Assembly (NCBI GenBank): GCA_002344565.1
Contig: DDTZ01000035.1
Coordinates: 1 to 46,317, forward strand
DNA length: 46,317 bases
Source of the DNA: Bdellovibrionaceae bacterium UBA2351
Lineage (GTDB): Bacteria; Bdellovibrionota; Bdellovibrionia; Bdellovibrionales; Bdellovibrionaceae
Direction: 5' to 3'
The notes under the pieces are model-generated. The model saw only the letters and a program-made list of their open reading frames with translations, was not told the origin of the DNA and did no database searches. Made by a program: the position numbers and the translations under genes. This document shows, piece after piece, positions 32,390 through 40,520 of the stretch; positions within the stretch are counted from its first letter, which is position 1; the number at the start of each line of letters is the position of its first letter.

Positions 32390-33511
32390 ATGAGTCAACG
32401 TCATTACGATTACATCATTGTCGGCGCCGGTTTACCTGGGATGTTACTAGCTAACACACTAAGCCGATATACTTCTAATATTGCTTTGCTTGAGGCTAAT
32501 GAGACTTTTGGTGGATGCCATAAGAAAATCAGCAATGCTATGGGATCATTTGAAAATGGTCTACGTTTTTTCCCCAACACAGACTCGGCTCGTTCGGCTT
32601 TGGAGTTTGTAGAAAACGTTATGGGTTTAAAAGTTCAAGATGATCCACAAGAAGCTCCGGTCGTATTTTTTGAAGGGGGCCAGTTCAAACCGTTCTTAGG
32701 TTTTGGCGATGTTCATGTCGACTTCTATGATGAATTAGCTTACTTCCTTTCGTCTTCCGAAATTCCATTAAAATTCCCTGTGTATGAATGGCCAAAACGA
32801 TTGATGGAAAATTTTAAAGGTGATTTTTTACCTCGTTCAATCGTAACTCGTTTCCAGAGCGAAGGCACTCAAGTAAAGAGCGTTTTAATTAACGGAACAA
32901 AGACTTTGCATGCGGACCAATTTATTTTCTGCGGTTCGTTCAAAGATCTGAGTGTTTTACTGCCGACAGAAACCCTATCTTCACGCGCGAAAAACAAACT
33001 AAACAAAACTAATTATTGGACTTCAATTTGTTTAGACATCGTTCACTCAATGCCATTTGAACAAAACAATAAATTTCATGTTCTTAATGGAACAACTCAA
33101 GATGAATTGGGCCCGTGTTTTGGTAAAGTTTATGCTCCAACTGAAACCATGCAATTTTCGCAATGGATCTCATTCGTAGACGATGAATTATCTGACGATT
33201 CTGAAGTCACGGCGCATGCTCTAAAAAAGATGAAGAGACAAATTAAACGTGCCTACCCTACAGCACTAGATAATCCATTATCTGAGCGTATTTTCGTTTA
33301 CTCTAATTATGCCGGCGATGGTGTTCTAAAAGTGAATGAAAACCAAACTATCGCGGGTTTAGACAATCTTTGGATTGCTTCGCCAACGATCAATCAGAAT
33401 AAAAATATGGTCGGCGCCATTAAACAAGCAGAGCTTGTACTCTCGAGTTTAGGCTTTACAGCAGAAAAACAGTCTGTTGAGAATTCGGTACACGACGCTA
33501 ATATGATTTGA
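32390..33511 (+). CDS. FAD-dependent protein of the amine oxidase/protoporphyrinogen oxidase-like fold
   Basis: Predicted flavoprotein. The N-terminus is a Rossmann FAD-binding motif (DYIIVGAGLPGMLLANTL with G-x-G-x-x-G, then an acidic strand end ALLEANETFGG), and a second FAD contact lies near the C-terminus (NLWIASPTINQNKNMVGAIKQ). Substrate and reaction are not determined; neither UDP-galactopyranose mutase nor a polyamine oxidase motif is clear. The start is the ATG at 32390 with AAAGGA 8 bases upstream; a TTG at 32363 is unlikely. No signal peptide, so cytoplasmic. The neighbours do not form an obvious pathway. Confidence 0.78.
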   Translation: MSQRHYDYIIVGAGLPGMLLANTLSRYTSNIALLEANETFGGCHKKISNAMGSFENGLRFFPNTDSARSALEFVENVMGLKVQDDPQEAPVVFFEGGQFKPFLGFGDVHVDFYDELAYFLSSSEIPLKFPVYEWPKRLMENFKGDFLPRSIVTRFQSEGTQVKSVLINGTKTLHADQFIFCGSFKDLSVLLPTETLSSRAKNKLNKTNYWTSICLDIVHSMPFEQNNKFHVLNGTTQDELGPCFGKVYAPTETMQFSQWISFVDDELSDDSEVTAHALKKMKRQIKRAYPTALDNPLSERIFVYSNYAGDGVLKVNENQTIAGLDNLWIASPTINQNKNMVGAIKQAELVLSSLGFTAEKQSVENSVHDANMI

Positions 33512-33535
33512 CTCTAAAGTAGTAAATAGGAAACA

Positions 33536-33559
33536 ATCCCCCACAACAAAATGGGGGAT
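33536..33559 (+). promoter_or_regulatory. Hairpin burying the ribosome binding site of the PHB depolymerase gene
   Basis: ATCCCCCA (33536-33543) and TGGGGGAT (33552-33559) are perfect 8-base complements around an 8-base loop. The GGGGGA ribosome binding site (33553-33558) is entirely in the 3' arm, and the ATG follows at 33562. There is no T run, so a translation-control element is more likely than a terminator. Confidence 0.7.
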
Positions 33560-33561
33560 CC

Positions 33562-34581
33562 ATGAAGACTACTTTTCTGTTCCTAATTAGCTTTCTTTTC
33601 GTATCTACAAGTTTTTCTCAAACAACGACTAATAAACTTCCAAAACTAAATATCGATCTAACAAATATCACTGTATCAGGGGTATCGTCTGGCGGTTACA
33701 TGGCCGTTCAGCTGCATGTAGCTCTTTCGACGGTATTCAAAGGGGCGGCTTCAGTCGCCGGCGGTCCTTACTGGTGCTCGGAAGGCAGCGACAGAATCGC
33801 CCAAGACAAATGCATGAAACATGCAGATCAAATCAAAACGGAAACATCAATTAACAAAGCTGTTTCTGAAGCTAAAACTGGAAAAATTGAAAACTTAGAC
33901 AATTTGAAAAACTCTAAAGTTTATATTTTCGCTTCACCTAAGGACACTGTCGTTCCAAAACCAAATGGCGATCGTCTATATGAATTCTATTCTAAATTCA
34001 TTCCTAAAAATCAAATCGTTTACCAAAACCAAGTCCCATCTGGCCACTCGTGGGTAACTAATAGCTTTGGTAATTCTTGCGCTACAGAATCGATTCCGTA
34101 CATCAACAACTGCAACTACGACATGGCCGGTGAAATGTTAAAGTTGTTCTATGGAAATCTAAAAGTTAGCCGCGCCAGTCGCGCGGTTGTAAATTCTCAG
34201 CTTTATCAATTTGATCAAAGTGAATTCCAAACTCAAAACTCGGCTCTTTATAACTTCGGTTATGTCTATGTCCCTAAAACGTGCGTAGACAATCGTAATG
34301 GAACACGTGCAACCGCATGTAAACTGCATGTTGCCCTTCATGGCTGTCTAATGAATCCGGGAATTATCCAGGACAAGTTCGCCGTTAATTCGGGTTTAAA
34401 TACATGGGCTGAAGCTAATGGTATCGTTATTCTTTACCCGCAAGCTAATGTGGTAACGGGTAACCCATTTGGATGCTGGGACTGGTTTGGTTACACGGAC
34501 AAGCAAAACTTTGCTAACCGTAATGGCCCCCAAATCATCGCCATCCAAAAGATGGTTTATCGCCTACTAGGCAAATTCTAA
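33562..34581 (+). CDS. Exported poly(3-hydroxybutyrate) depolymerase-type esterase
   Basis: Alpha/beta-hydrolase of the short-chain PHB depolymerase type, which cuts poly-3-hydroxybutyrate to oligomers. Signal peptide KTTFLFLISFLFVSTSFS, then the lipase box GVSSG with Ser42, Asp128 in SPKDTVVPKP and His162 in SGHSW as the probable triad. The GAASVAGGPYWC segment and the C-terminal VALHGCLMNPG, ILYPQANV and GCWDWFGY are also typical of this family. The length of 339 residues indicates a catalytic domain without a separate substrate-binding domain. Its ribosome binding site is locked in a perfect hairpin. Release of carbon from prey storage granules is a plausible but inferred role. Confidence 0.88.
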   Translation: MKTTFLFLISFLFVSTSFSQTTTNKLPKLNIDLTNITVSGVSSGGYMAVQLHVALSTVFKGAASVAGGPYWCSEGSDRIAQDKCMKHADQIKTETSINKAVSEAKTGKIENLDNLKNSKVYIFASPKDTVVPKPNGDRLYEFYSKFIPKNQIVYQNQVPSGHSWVTNSFGNSCATESIPYINNCNYDMAGEMLKLFYGNLKVSRASRAVVNSQLYQFDQSEFQTQNSALYNFGYVYVPKTCVDNRNGTRATACKLHVALHGCLMNPGIIQDKFAVNSGLNTWAEANGIVILYPQANVVTGNPFGCWDWFGYTDKQNFANRNGPQIIAIQKMVYRLLGKF

Positions 34582-34586
34582 TATAT

Positions 34587-35465
34587 TTATAAGTCCGCTT
34601 TTGAAAAAACTGGGTCTTGTTTCAACTGACTCAGTTTTCTGTTCTCAGAATTTAGCTCTTTTCCTGAATATTTAGTAATCCAACCTTTACGATCCCCAAC
34701 AATATTCTCGATCATTGGTCGTGCGCGTTCCCGTGAATACGGTACCGAACCCACTCTATTTAAATACAGCTTAGAAAGGTCCGTTTTCATTTCTTTGGCA
34801 CTAAATACGTATATATCTATATCAAATGTTCGACCCTCATGAGTAAACAGCATCGGAACAGCAATAGATGTTGCGGGATACATGACATGAAGCGGTCTAG
34901 ACAACACATCCGTTTCGCCGGGTTTATTCATCTTCATTCGAATCGCTAGGAAAGCGGCACCCTTTTTCAGATAACGCTTTTGTTTATCGACGGGCATAGG
35001 GTTAAACCTATTCTTTTGAAGCCATGTGTTCAGCTCGTCCCCACCCGTGTCTTTTAGTATTTCGATAGGCTGAATTTGAAACCCACCCACTTGAACTTGA
35101 TCATGAACTTTAATACCGGCGCCTCCCCCGTCTGTTCCCAATGTGACTCCCCGGCCTTTTTGCATCGAGTTCGATTCAAATGAGACAAACTGCTGAGATA
35201 GCTCTTGAAAAAGCGGTCCATCAACTTCTTTATAGGCCGCGGGCAGTGTCGGGAACGGCAGCACCCATGCAATTTCCTTAGGAAACTGACTCGAACGCAC
35301 GTGAGTTCTTAGAATCATGTGCGCATTTTCGCCGTCGTGAAATACAAAAAATTCCTGTAAACCCTCGGTTATTTTGATTTTATTGCTAGTCGGGTAATGA
35401 AGACAGGCTATGGAGTTAGAGGTCGCGAACACTATAAGTAGTAGAAGATTTATAAATAATTTCAT
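34587..35465 (-). CDS. DUF2330 family exported protein
   Basis: Exported protein of unknown function that matches the DUF2330 pattern: signal peptide ending NSIAC, an early ITEGLQEFFVFHDGENAHMI strand, WVLPFPTLPAA, the acidic LFQELSQQF helix, then LNTWLQKNRF, RYLKKGAAFLAIRMK and YPATSIAVPMLFT. Family members are periplasmic or surface proteins found mostly in delta-type proteobacteria and relatives. The first Cys after the signal (SIACLHY) is not in a clear lipobox. AGGGAT lies just before the ATG. It is convergent with the PHB depolymerase gene (5 bases between stops). Confidence 0.82.
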   Translation of the reverse strand: MKLFINLLLLIVFATSNSIACLHYPTSNKIKITEGLQEFFVFHDGENAHMILRTHVRSSQFPKEIAWVLPFPTLPAAYKEVDGPLFQELSQQFVSFESNSMQKGRGVTLGTDGGGAGIKVHDQVQVGGFQIQPIEILKDTGGDELNTWLQKNRFNPMPVDKQKRYLKKGAAFLAIRMKMNKPGETDVLSRPLHVMYPATSIAVPMLFTHEGRTFDIDIYVFSAKEMKTDLSKLYLNRVGSVPYSRERARPMIENIVGDRKGWITKYSGKELNSENRKLSQLKQDPVFSKADL

Positions 35466-35677
35466 ATCCCTAGATCGTAATGAAACTCCTTGCCTAGGGC
35501 AAAATGTTCGTGTTAGCTATCACACCAAATACTCACTTCGAGTTACTATCTGGTCCCGAAAAAAACGGGTGCTACTTTAAGGGGAAACTGTCGAAATTGC
35601 GCGAAGCGTAATCAGCGTTTCGGATCGACGACTTAAAGCTCTGACTTGAAGGCGGAATAACCAGTAAAGGAGAGTCC
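35466..35677 (+). promoter_or_regulatory. rpsB leader region
   Basis: The 212-base spacer carries the rpsB promoter and leader. A small hairpin CCCG-A7-CGGG sits at 35555-35569, followed by G/A-rich and U-rich tracts. Ribosomal protein S2 leaders are often autoregulated, but I cannot show a known S2-binding fold here. AAAGGAGAG is a strong ribosome binding site. Confidence 0.35.
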
Positions 35678-36631
35678 ATGGCTCAAGTAACCATGAAAGA
35701 AATGCTAGACGCAGGGGTGCACTTCGGTCACCAAACACAGCGTTGGAACCCAAAAATGAAGAATTATGTATACACTGCTCGCGGTGGTATCCACATAATC
35801 GACCTTCAAAAAACAGTCGTAAAAGCCAATAAAGCTGCTGAATTCGTACGCGAAGTCGCTGCTAACGGTGGAAAGATCATTTTTGTTGGTACAAAAAAAC
35901 AAGCCGTAGAACCAATTCAAGAAGCTGCTTTCCGTTCAGGTCAGTTCTTCGTTACTAAGCGTTGGTTAGGTGGCATGATGACGAATTTCGAAACGATCAA
36001 GTCATCAATCGATCGCCTTAAGCGTATCGACCAAATGAAAGAAAAAGGCGAATTCAATTACTTCTCTAAAAAAGAACGCGCTAAAATCGAAAAAGAATAC
36101 TTAAAACTTTCTGAATACTTAAACGGTATCAAAGACATGAAAGAAAAACCAGCTGCGATGTTCGTAGTTGATTTGCCTAAGGAACACATCGCGGTTGCTG
36201 AAGCTAAAACTTTGAAAATCCCAGTTATCGGTATTGCGGATACTAATTCAGATCCAGATTCTATCGAATTTGCTATCCCAGGTAACGACGATGCTATCCG
36301 TTCAATCAAATTATTCTCTACTTTGATTGCTGACGCTTACATCGAAGGCGCTAAGGTTTGGGAACAAAAATTACGTACTATGACTGATAAAGGTTCTGAT
36401 TCTCCTGCAGCTGAAAAAGCTGAACGTGGTGAAAAATCTGAACGTCCGGCACGCAAACCACGCCCAACTGATAAAAAAGCAACTCCAGCAGCTGACTCTA
36501 AAAAATCAGCAGGTCCTGAAGTTGTTAAAGTTCAAAAGCAAAGAAAACTGGTTGCTGCTGGCTTAGCAGACGAAGTTGAAATTCAAGCTGAGCTTGAAAC
36601 GCCGTCTGAAGACGACAAAGATCAAGAGTAA
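35678..36631 (+). CDS. rpsB: 30S ribosomal protein S2
   Basis: Small-subunit ribosomal protein. The sequence opens with the S2 signature MKEMLDAGVHFGHQTQRWNPKMK and continues with GGIHIIDLQKT, IIFVGTKKQA and RWLGGMMTN. The last 70 residues (from about 245) are a Glu/Lys/Ala/Pro-rich tail, seemingly disordered, which makes it 317 residues versus about 240 for E. coli S2. First gene of the run rpsB-tsf-pyrH-frr. A hairpin with a T run after it separates it from tsf. Confidence 0.98.
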   Translation: MAQVTMKEMLDAGVHFGHQTQRWNPKMKNYVYTARGGIHIIDLQKTVVKANKAAEFVREVAANGGKIIFVGTKKQAVEPIQEAAFRSGQFFVTKRWLGGMMTNFETIKSSIDRLKRIDQMKEKGEFNYFSKKERAKIEKEYLKLSEYLNGIKDMKEKPAAMFVVDLPKEHIAVAEAKTLKIPVIGIADTNSDPDSIEFAIPGNDDAIRSIKLFSTLIADAYIEGAKVWEQKLRTMTDKGSDSPAAEKAERGEKSERPARKPRPTDKKATPAADSKKSAGPEVVKVQKQRKLVAAGLADEVEIQAELETPSEDDKDQE

Positions 36632-36638
36632 ATTCCAT

Positions 36639-36664
36639 AGCGGAGGCATCCCCTCCGCTTTTTC
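36639..36664 (+). terminator. Terminator (possibly partial) between rpsB and tsf
   Basis: AGCGGAGG (36639-36646) pairs perfectly with CCTCCGCT (36652-36659) around a 5-base loop, then TTTTC. If it is efficient it would lower tsf relative to rpsB; the classic rpsB-tsf operon often contains such a stop or attenuator. Confidence 0.75.
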
Positions 36665-36696
36665 TTCACATTATTAAATAAATATCAGGAGACATC

Positions 36697-37623
36697 ATGT
36701 CTATTTCAGCTTCAATGGTTAAAGAATTACGTGAAAAAACAAATGCGGGAATGATGGATTGCAAGAAAGCTTTAGAAGAGTCTAAAGGTGATTTCGATGC
36801 AGCTATCGAATGGTTACGTGTAAAAGGTCTTTCTGCCGCTTCAAAAAAAGCAGATCGTATCGCGGCTGAAGGCGCTGTTTACACAGAAAAAACGGGCAAA
36901 ACTGGTGTTGTTGTTGAAATCAACTCAGAAACAGATTTCGTTGCTCGTAACGATGGTTTCAAAGATTTCGTTAAAAATATCGCGGCTCACGTAGCAGCTA
37001 CAGCTGAAACTGGTGATATTTTATCTCAAAAATACACTAAAAACACATCTCAAACCATCAGCGATCTTTTAAAAGAAACTATCGCTAAAATCGGTGAAAA
37101 CATCGTTGTTCGTCGCGGTACTAAATATGCTGAATCAGCAAATAGCTACGTTCACACATACACTCATGGTGAAGGCAAAATCGGCGTTCTAGTTGAAGTG
37201 ACTGCCGAAAATCCAGCTCACGCTCAAAATGCTGATGTGAAAACATTCGCACAAGACGTAGCTCTTCATATCGCTGCGATGAATCCAATGGCTCTTTCAC
37301 AAGACCAAATTTCTCCAGAAGTAGTTGCTAAAGAAAAAGAAATTCTAAAAGCAAAAAACTTGGAACAAGGTAAAAAGGCAGAAATGATCGACAAGATCGT
37401 TGAAGGTCAAATCCGTAAATTCTTAGCGGAAAATTGTCTATTAGAACAACAATTCGTTAAAAATCCAGATTTGAAAATTTCTGATTACGCAAAAGAAACG
37501 TCTAAGAAAGCTGGTTCAGCTGTTACTGTAAAACGTTTTACACGCTATGAACTTGGCGAAGGTATCGAGAAAAAATCGACTGACTTTGCAGCTGAAGTAG
37601 CAGCACAAGTTAAAGGACACTAG
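36697..37623 (+). CDS. tsf: Translation elongation factor Ts
   Basis: Guanine-nucleotide exchange factor for EF-Tu. The N-terminal UBA-like part has the signature LREKTNAGMMDCKKALEES and GDFDAAIEWLRVKG, followed by EINSETDFVARND and HIAAMNPMAL, both family hallmarks. The length of 308 residues is slightly longer than in E. coli (283). AGGAGA precedes the ATG. The stop is one base from the pyrH start codon TTG. Confidence 0.97.
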   Translation: MSISASMVKELREKTNAGMMDCKKALEESKGDFDAAIEWLRVKGLSAASKKADRIAAEGAVYTEKTGKTGVVVEINSETDFVARNDGFKDFVKNIAAHVAATAETGDILSQKYTKNTSQTISDLLKETIAKIGENIVVRRGTKYAESANSYVHTYTHGEGKIGVLVEVTAENPAHAQNADVKTFAQDVALHIAAMNPMALSQDQISPEVVAKEKEILKAKNLEQGKKAEMIDKIVEGQIRKFLAENCLLEQQFVKNPDLKISDYAKETSKKAGSAVTVKRFTRYELGEGIEKKSTDFAAEVAAQVKGH

Positions 37624-37624
37624 T

Positions 37625-38338
37625 TTGAAAGAACCCGTTTATAAGCGCATTCTATTAAAGCTCTCTGGAGAAGCGTTAGCTGGTAAAGCTGGTACTGGTA
37701 TTAATACTACTGTAATCAAGCAAATTGCCGAAGATGTCTCAGCGGCCTATAAAACAGGTGTTCAAATTGGTTTAGTTATTGGTGGTGGCAATATCTTCAG
37801 AGGTATTGCTGCCAGTGCCGAAGGTATGGATCGCGCGAGTTCTGATTACATGGGTATGCTAGCGACAATGATCAATGCCCTTGCATTACAAGATGCTCTT
37901 GAAAATGCAGGTGTTCCGACTCGTGTTCAAAGTGCGATCGCTATGGCAGAAATTGCAGAACCTTACATCCGCCGTCGTGCTATTCGTCACCTTGAAAAAG
38001 GTCGCTTAGTTATTTTCGGCGCGGGTACAGGTAATCCTTATTTCACTACAGATACAGCGGCTTCATTACGTGCGATGGAAATCAACGCGCAAATTATCAT
38101 GAAGGCCACCAAAGTAGACGGAATTTACGATAAAGATCCTATGAAAAATCCTGATGCGAAGAAATATGATCGTATCAGCTATATCGACGTATTGAACCAA
38201 GGCCTACAGGTCATGGATTCTACGGCAATTAGTTTATGTATGGACAATAAATTACCTATTATGACTTTTGATTTGATGAAGTCAGGTAATATTTTGAAAG
38301 CCGTAATGGGCGAACAAATCGGTACGATAGTTCAGTAG
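37625..38338 (+). CDS. pyrH: UMP kinase
   Basis: Phosphorylates UMP to UDP, a pyrimidine biosynthesis step, with the amino-acid-kinase fold. Motifs: KRILLKLSGEALAG at the N-terminus, IGLVIGGGNIFRG, MGMLATMINALALQDALE, and GTGNPYFTTDTAASLRA, all diagnostic of bacterial PyrH. The start is a TTG at 37625; AAAGGA at the end of tsf lies about 8 bases upstream. The frame begins right after the tsf stop and no ATG fits the family's N-terminus better. 237 residues is normal. Confidence 0.97.
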   Translation: MKEPVYKRILLKLSGEALAGKAGTGINTTVIKQIAEDVSAAYKTGVQIGLVIGGGNIFRGIAASAEGMDRASSDYMGMLATMINALALQDALENAGVPTRVQSAIAMAEIAEPYIRRRAIRHLEKGRLVIFGAGTGNPYFTTDTAASLRAMEINAQIIMKATKVDGIYDKDPMKNPDAKKYDRISYIDVLNQGLQVMDSTAISLCMDNKLPIMTFDLMKSGNILKAVMGEQIGTIVQ

Positions 38339-38361
38339 TTACTGAATTTTGGGGGTATAAA

Positions 38362-38919
38362 ATGGTTCAAAATGTTAAAAAAGCCGCTCAAGATAAGATG
38401 GATAAAGCCATTAAAGCGTTTGATGATGAATTAAAAAAAGTAAGAACAGGCCGTGCTCAAGTTTCTATGCTTGATAACGTTCGCGTAAATTATTACGGCC
38501 AATTCGTTCCACTTTCACAAGTGGCTTCAATCTCTACTCCGGATCCAAGATCTTTTATGATCGCTCCTTGGGAAGTCGCTATCCTAAAAGAAATCGAGCA
38601 ATCGATTGTAAAAAGTGATTTAGGCATGGCCCCAATGAACGACGGTAAGGTTATTCGTTTAAAAGTTCCTGATCTGAATGAAGAGCGTCGTAAAGAACTC
38701 GTAAAACAAGTTAAAAAAATTGCAGAAGACATGCGCGTAGCTATCCGTATGGCTCGTCGTGATGCTAATGACGAAGTTAAAAAAGCGCTTAAAGATAAAG
38801 CTATCTCTGAAGACGAATCAAAAAAATCAGAAACAGATATTCAAAAGATGACTGACGATTATATCAAAAAAATCGACACAGTTGCGGCTGAAAAAGAAAA
38901 ATCACTGTTAACGGTTTAG
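38362..38919 (+). CDS. frr: Ribosome recycling factor
   Basis: Splits post-termination ribosomes together with EF-G. Signature stretches: FDDELKKVRTGRAQVSMLDNV, VNYYGQFVPLSQVASIS, and the helical C-terminal LTVPDLNEERRKELVKQVKK-like part with RNVRRDAND-type residues (here RMARRDANDEVKK). The length of 185 residues is exactly that of E. coli frr. GGGGG before the ATG is the ribosome binding site. Confidence 0.97.
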   Translation: MVQNVKKAAQDKMDKAIKAFDDELKKVRTGRAQVSMLDNVRVNYYGQFVPLSQVASISTPDPRSFMIAPWEVAILKEIEQSIVKSDLGMAPMNDGKVIRLKVPDLNEERRKELVKQVKKIAEDMRVAIRMARRDANDEVKKALKDKAISEDESKKSETDIQKMTDDYIKKIDTVAAEKEKSLLTV

Positions 38920-38932
38920 GTTTTATACTTCA

Positions 38933-39658
38933 ATGAAGATTCCAAAGCATTTAGCAATCATTATGGACGGTAATGGCCGATGGGCTGAACAGCACCATCG
39001 TCCGCGTGTCTATGGTCATGTTAAAGGCACTCGCGTCGCAAAAAAAATCATTCAAGAATGTTCGCGGTTAGGAGTTAAATATTTAACTCTGTATGCGTTT
39101 AGCACTGAAAACTGGCTGCGTCCTCAGGCCGAAGTGGCGTTCTTGATGACTATCCTTAGACGTTATTTAAAAAAAGAAACTCAAAATTTAATCAAAGAAA
39201 ATATTCGCTTTACAGTGATTGGTGAAATTGATCGCTTGCCGGCTGATGTTGTTACGTCAGTAAGTGCTGCGATGGCCGCCACTGAAAAATGCACAGGCTT
39301 AAACTTGGTGTTTGCAATCAGTTACGGCTCAAAACAAGAAATCACAAATACGGTAAAACAGATTGCAGAAAAAGTAGCCTCAGGTGCATTAAAACCGGAT
39401 CAAATTGATGAGGCTACAATTCACGCCCACCTAGCGACCTCGGGAACTCCAGATCCAGATCTGATTTTAAGAACCAGCGGCGAGCAAAGACTAAGCAACT
39501 TCCTTTTATGGCAGGCCGCTTATTCTGAATTTTATTTCACAAACCAATTATGGCCAGATTTCACAGAATCCGATTTAAAAGCTGCGTTTGAAGATTTCGC
39601 TAGTCGCGAACGCCGTTTCGGAAAAGTAGTTCAGAAAAATGAAGTCACTCTTAACTAG
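38933..39658 (+). CDS. uppS: Undecaprenyl pyrophosphate synthase
   Basis: Cis-prenyltransferase making the C55 lipid carrier for peptidoglycan and O-antigen. The signature HLAIIMDGNGRWA with catalytic Asp, then RGHxxG-like VYGHVKGTR, YLTLYAFSTENW and the later DLILRTSGEQRLSNFLLWQAAYSEF are all diagnostic. 241 residues is normal. The gene follows frr by 13 bases and its last 20 bases overlap cdsA. Confidence 0.97.
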   Translation: MKIPKHLAIIMDGNGRWAEQHHRPRVYGHVKGTRVAKKIIQECSRLGVKYLTLYAFSTENWLRPQAEVAFLMTILRRYLKKETQNLIKENIRFTVIGEIDRLPADVVTSVSAAMAATEKCTGLNLVFAISYGSKQEITNTVKQIAEKVASGALKPDQIDEATIHAHLATSGTPDPDLILRTSGEQRLSNFLLWQAAYSEFYFTNQLWPDFTESDLKAAFEDFASRERRFGKVVQKNEVTLN

Positions 39659-40460
39659 AGCCGTTTCCGCTATAATCGCAGTTATCACCATATTTTTCCT
39701 ATATTACTTTCTAGAAAAGAATGGCTTTAAAATTCTTATTACATTCGGCGTTCTAGTTGGCAGTTACGAATTAATGCAAATGCTGATGAAGGATTCAGAT
39801 TCACGTTCTAATAAATTTGCCTTCTACGGTTTACTGATTTCGATTTACGGACTTTGCAGTTACTTCCCGGGCTCGTCATCAATTATTTTTGCTTTCGTAT
39901 CAATCGTTTATTTACTATTTAGTATTTTAATCCTTCATAAATTTGAATCCCTGGATGAACTTCATACGTTCCAATCAAAAAGCATTATGGGCTTTTTCTA
40001 CATGGGTTTGTTACCAAGTTTTATGATACAGATTTTAGATCTTCCTCATGGAATGATCTGGTTCATTGCGCTGTTAGCAATCGTTTTTGCCGGTGATATC
40101 GGTGCTTACCTTGTGGGAATGAATTTCGGTAAAAATAAAATTATGCCGTTAGTTTCCCCTAAAAAAACGGTGGAAGGATCGATTGGCGGCATTCTATTTT
40201 CAGTCGTAACGGCCGTGGTTTTGTCTTTTTTCTTAGAGCACATTAATCCCATCGCTTTAGTTTTACTAGCCATTCCCACATCCGTCGTCGCCCAATTTGG
40301 CGATTTTTTTGAGTCTGTTATCAAGCGTGTAGCCGAAGTTAAGGACTCGGGAAAAATTATGCCTGGACACGGCGGAGTGTTAGACCGCGTTGATGGTGTT
40401 CTATTTGCTGCGCCTGTCATTTTATTCGGAGCTAGCGTTCTAGAGAAGGTTCTGACTTAG
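39639..40460 (+). CDS. cdsA: Phosphatidate cytidylyltransferase
   Basis: Integral membrane enzyme that makes CDP-diacylglycerol for phospholipid synthesis. Several membrane helices are visible from residue 5 onward. The C-terminal CdsA signature has SPKKTVEGSIGG, followed by SVIKRVAEVKDSGKIMPGHGGVLDRVDGVLFAAP. The ATG at 39639 lies inside the end of uppS (20-base overlap), a coupling common in this gene pair. 273 residues is normal. Confidence 0.95.
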   Translation: MKSLLTRAVSAIIAVITIFFLYYFLEKNGFKILITFGVLVGSYELMQMLMKDSDSRSNKFAFYGLLISIYGLCSYFPGSSSIIFAFVSIVYLLFSILILHKFESLDELHTFQSKSIMGFFYMGLLPSFMIQILDLPHGMIWFIALLAIVFAGDIGAYLVGMNFGKNKIMPLVSPKKTVEGSIGGILFSVVTAVVLSFFLEHINPIALVLLAIPTSVVAQFGDFFESVIKRVAEVKDSGKIMPGHGGVLDRVDGVLFAAPVILFGASVLEKVLT

Positions 40461-40484
40461 ACCTAAGTCCTTGCCAAATTTCAA

Positions 40485-40514
40485 ATTACACAATGTAGAT
40501 TTCTTAGTTATAAT
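40485..40514 (+). promoter_or_regulatory. Possible sigma70-type promoter before rseP
   Basis: ATTACA (40485-40490, four of six matches to TTGACA) and a perfect TATAAT (40509-40514) lie 18 bases apart. Transcription would begin about 6-7 bases later, which is at or next to the rseP ATG (40521). The mRNA might thus be leaderless, agreeing with the lack of a strong ribosome binding site. Confidence 0.4.
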
Positions 40515-40520
40515 TAAAAG

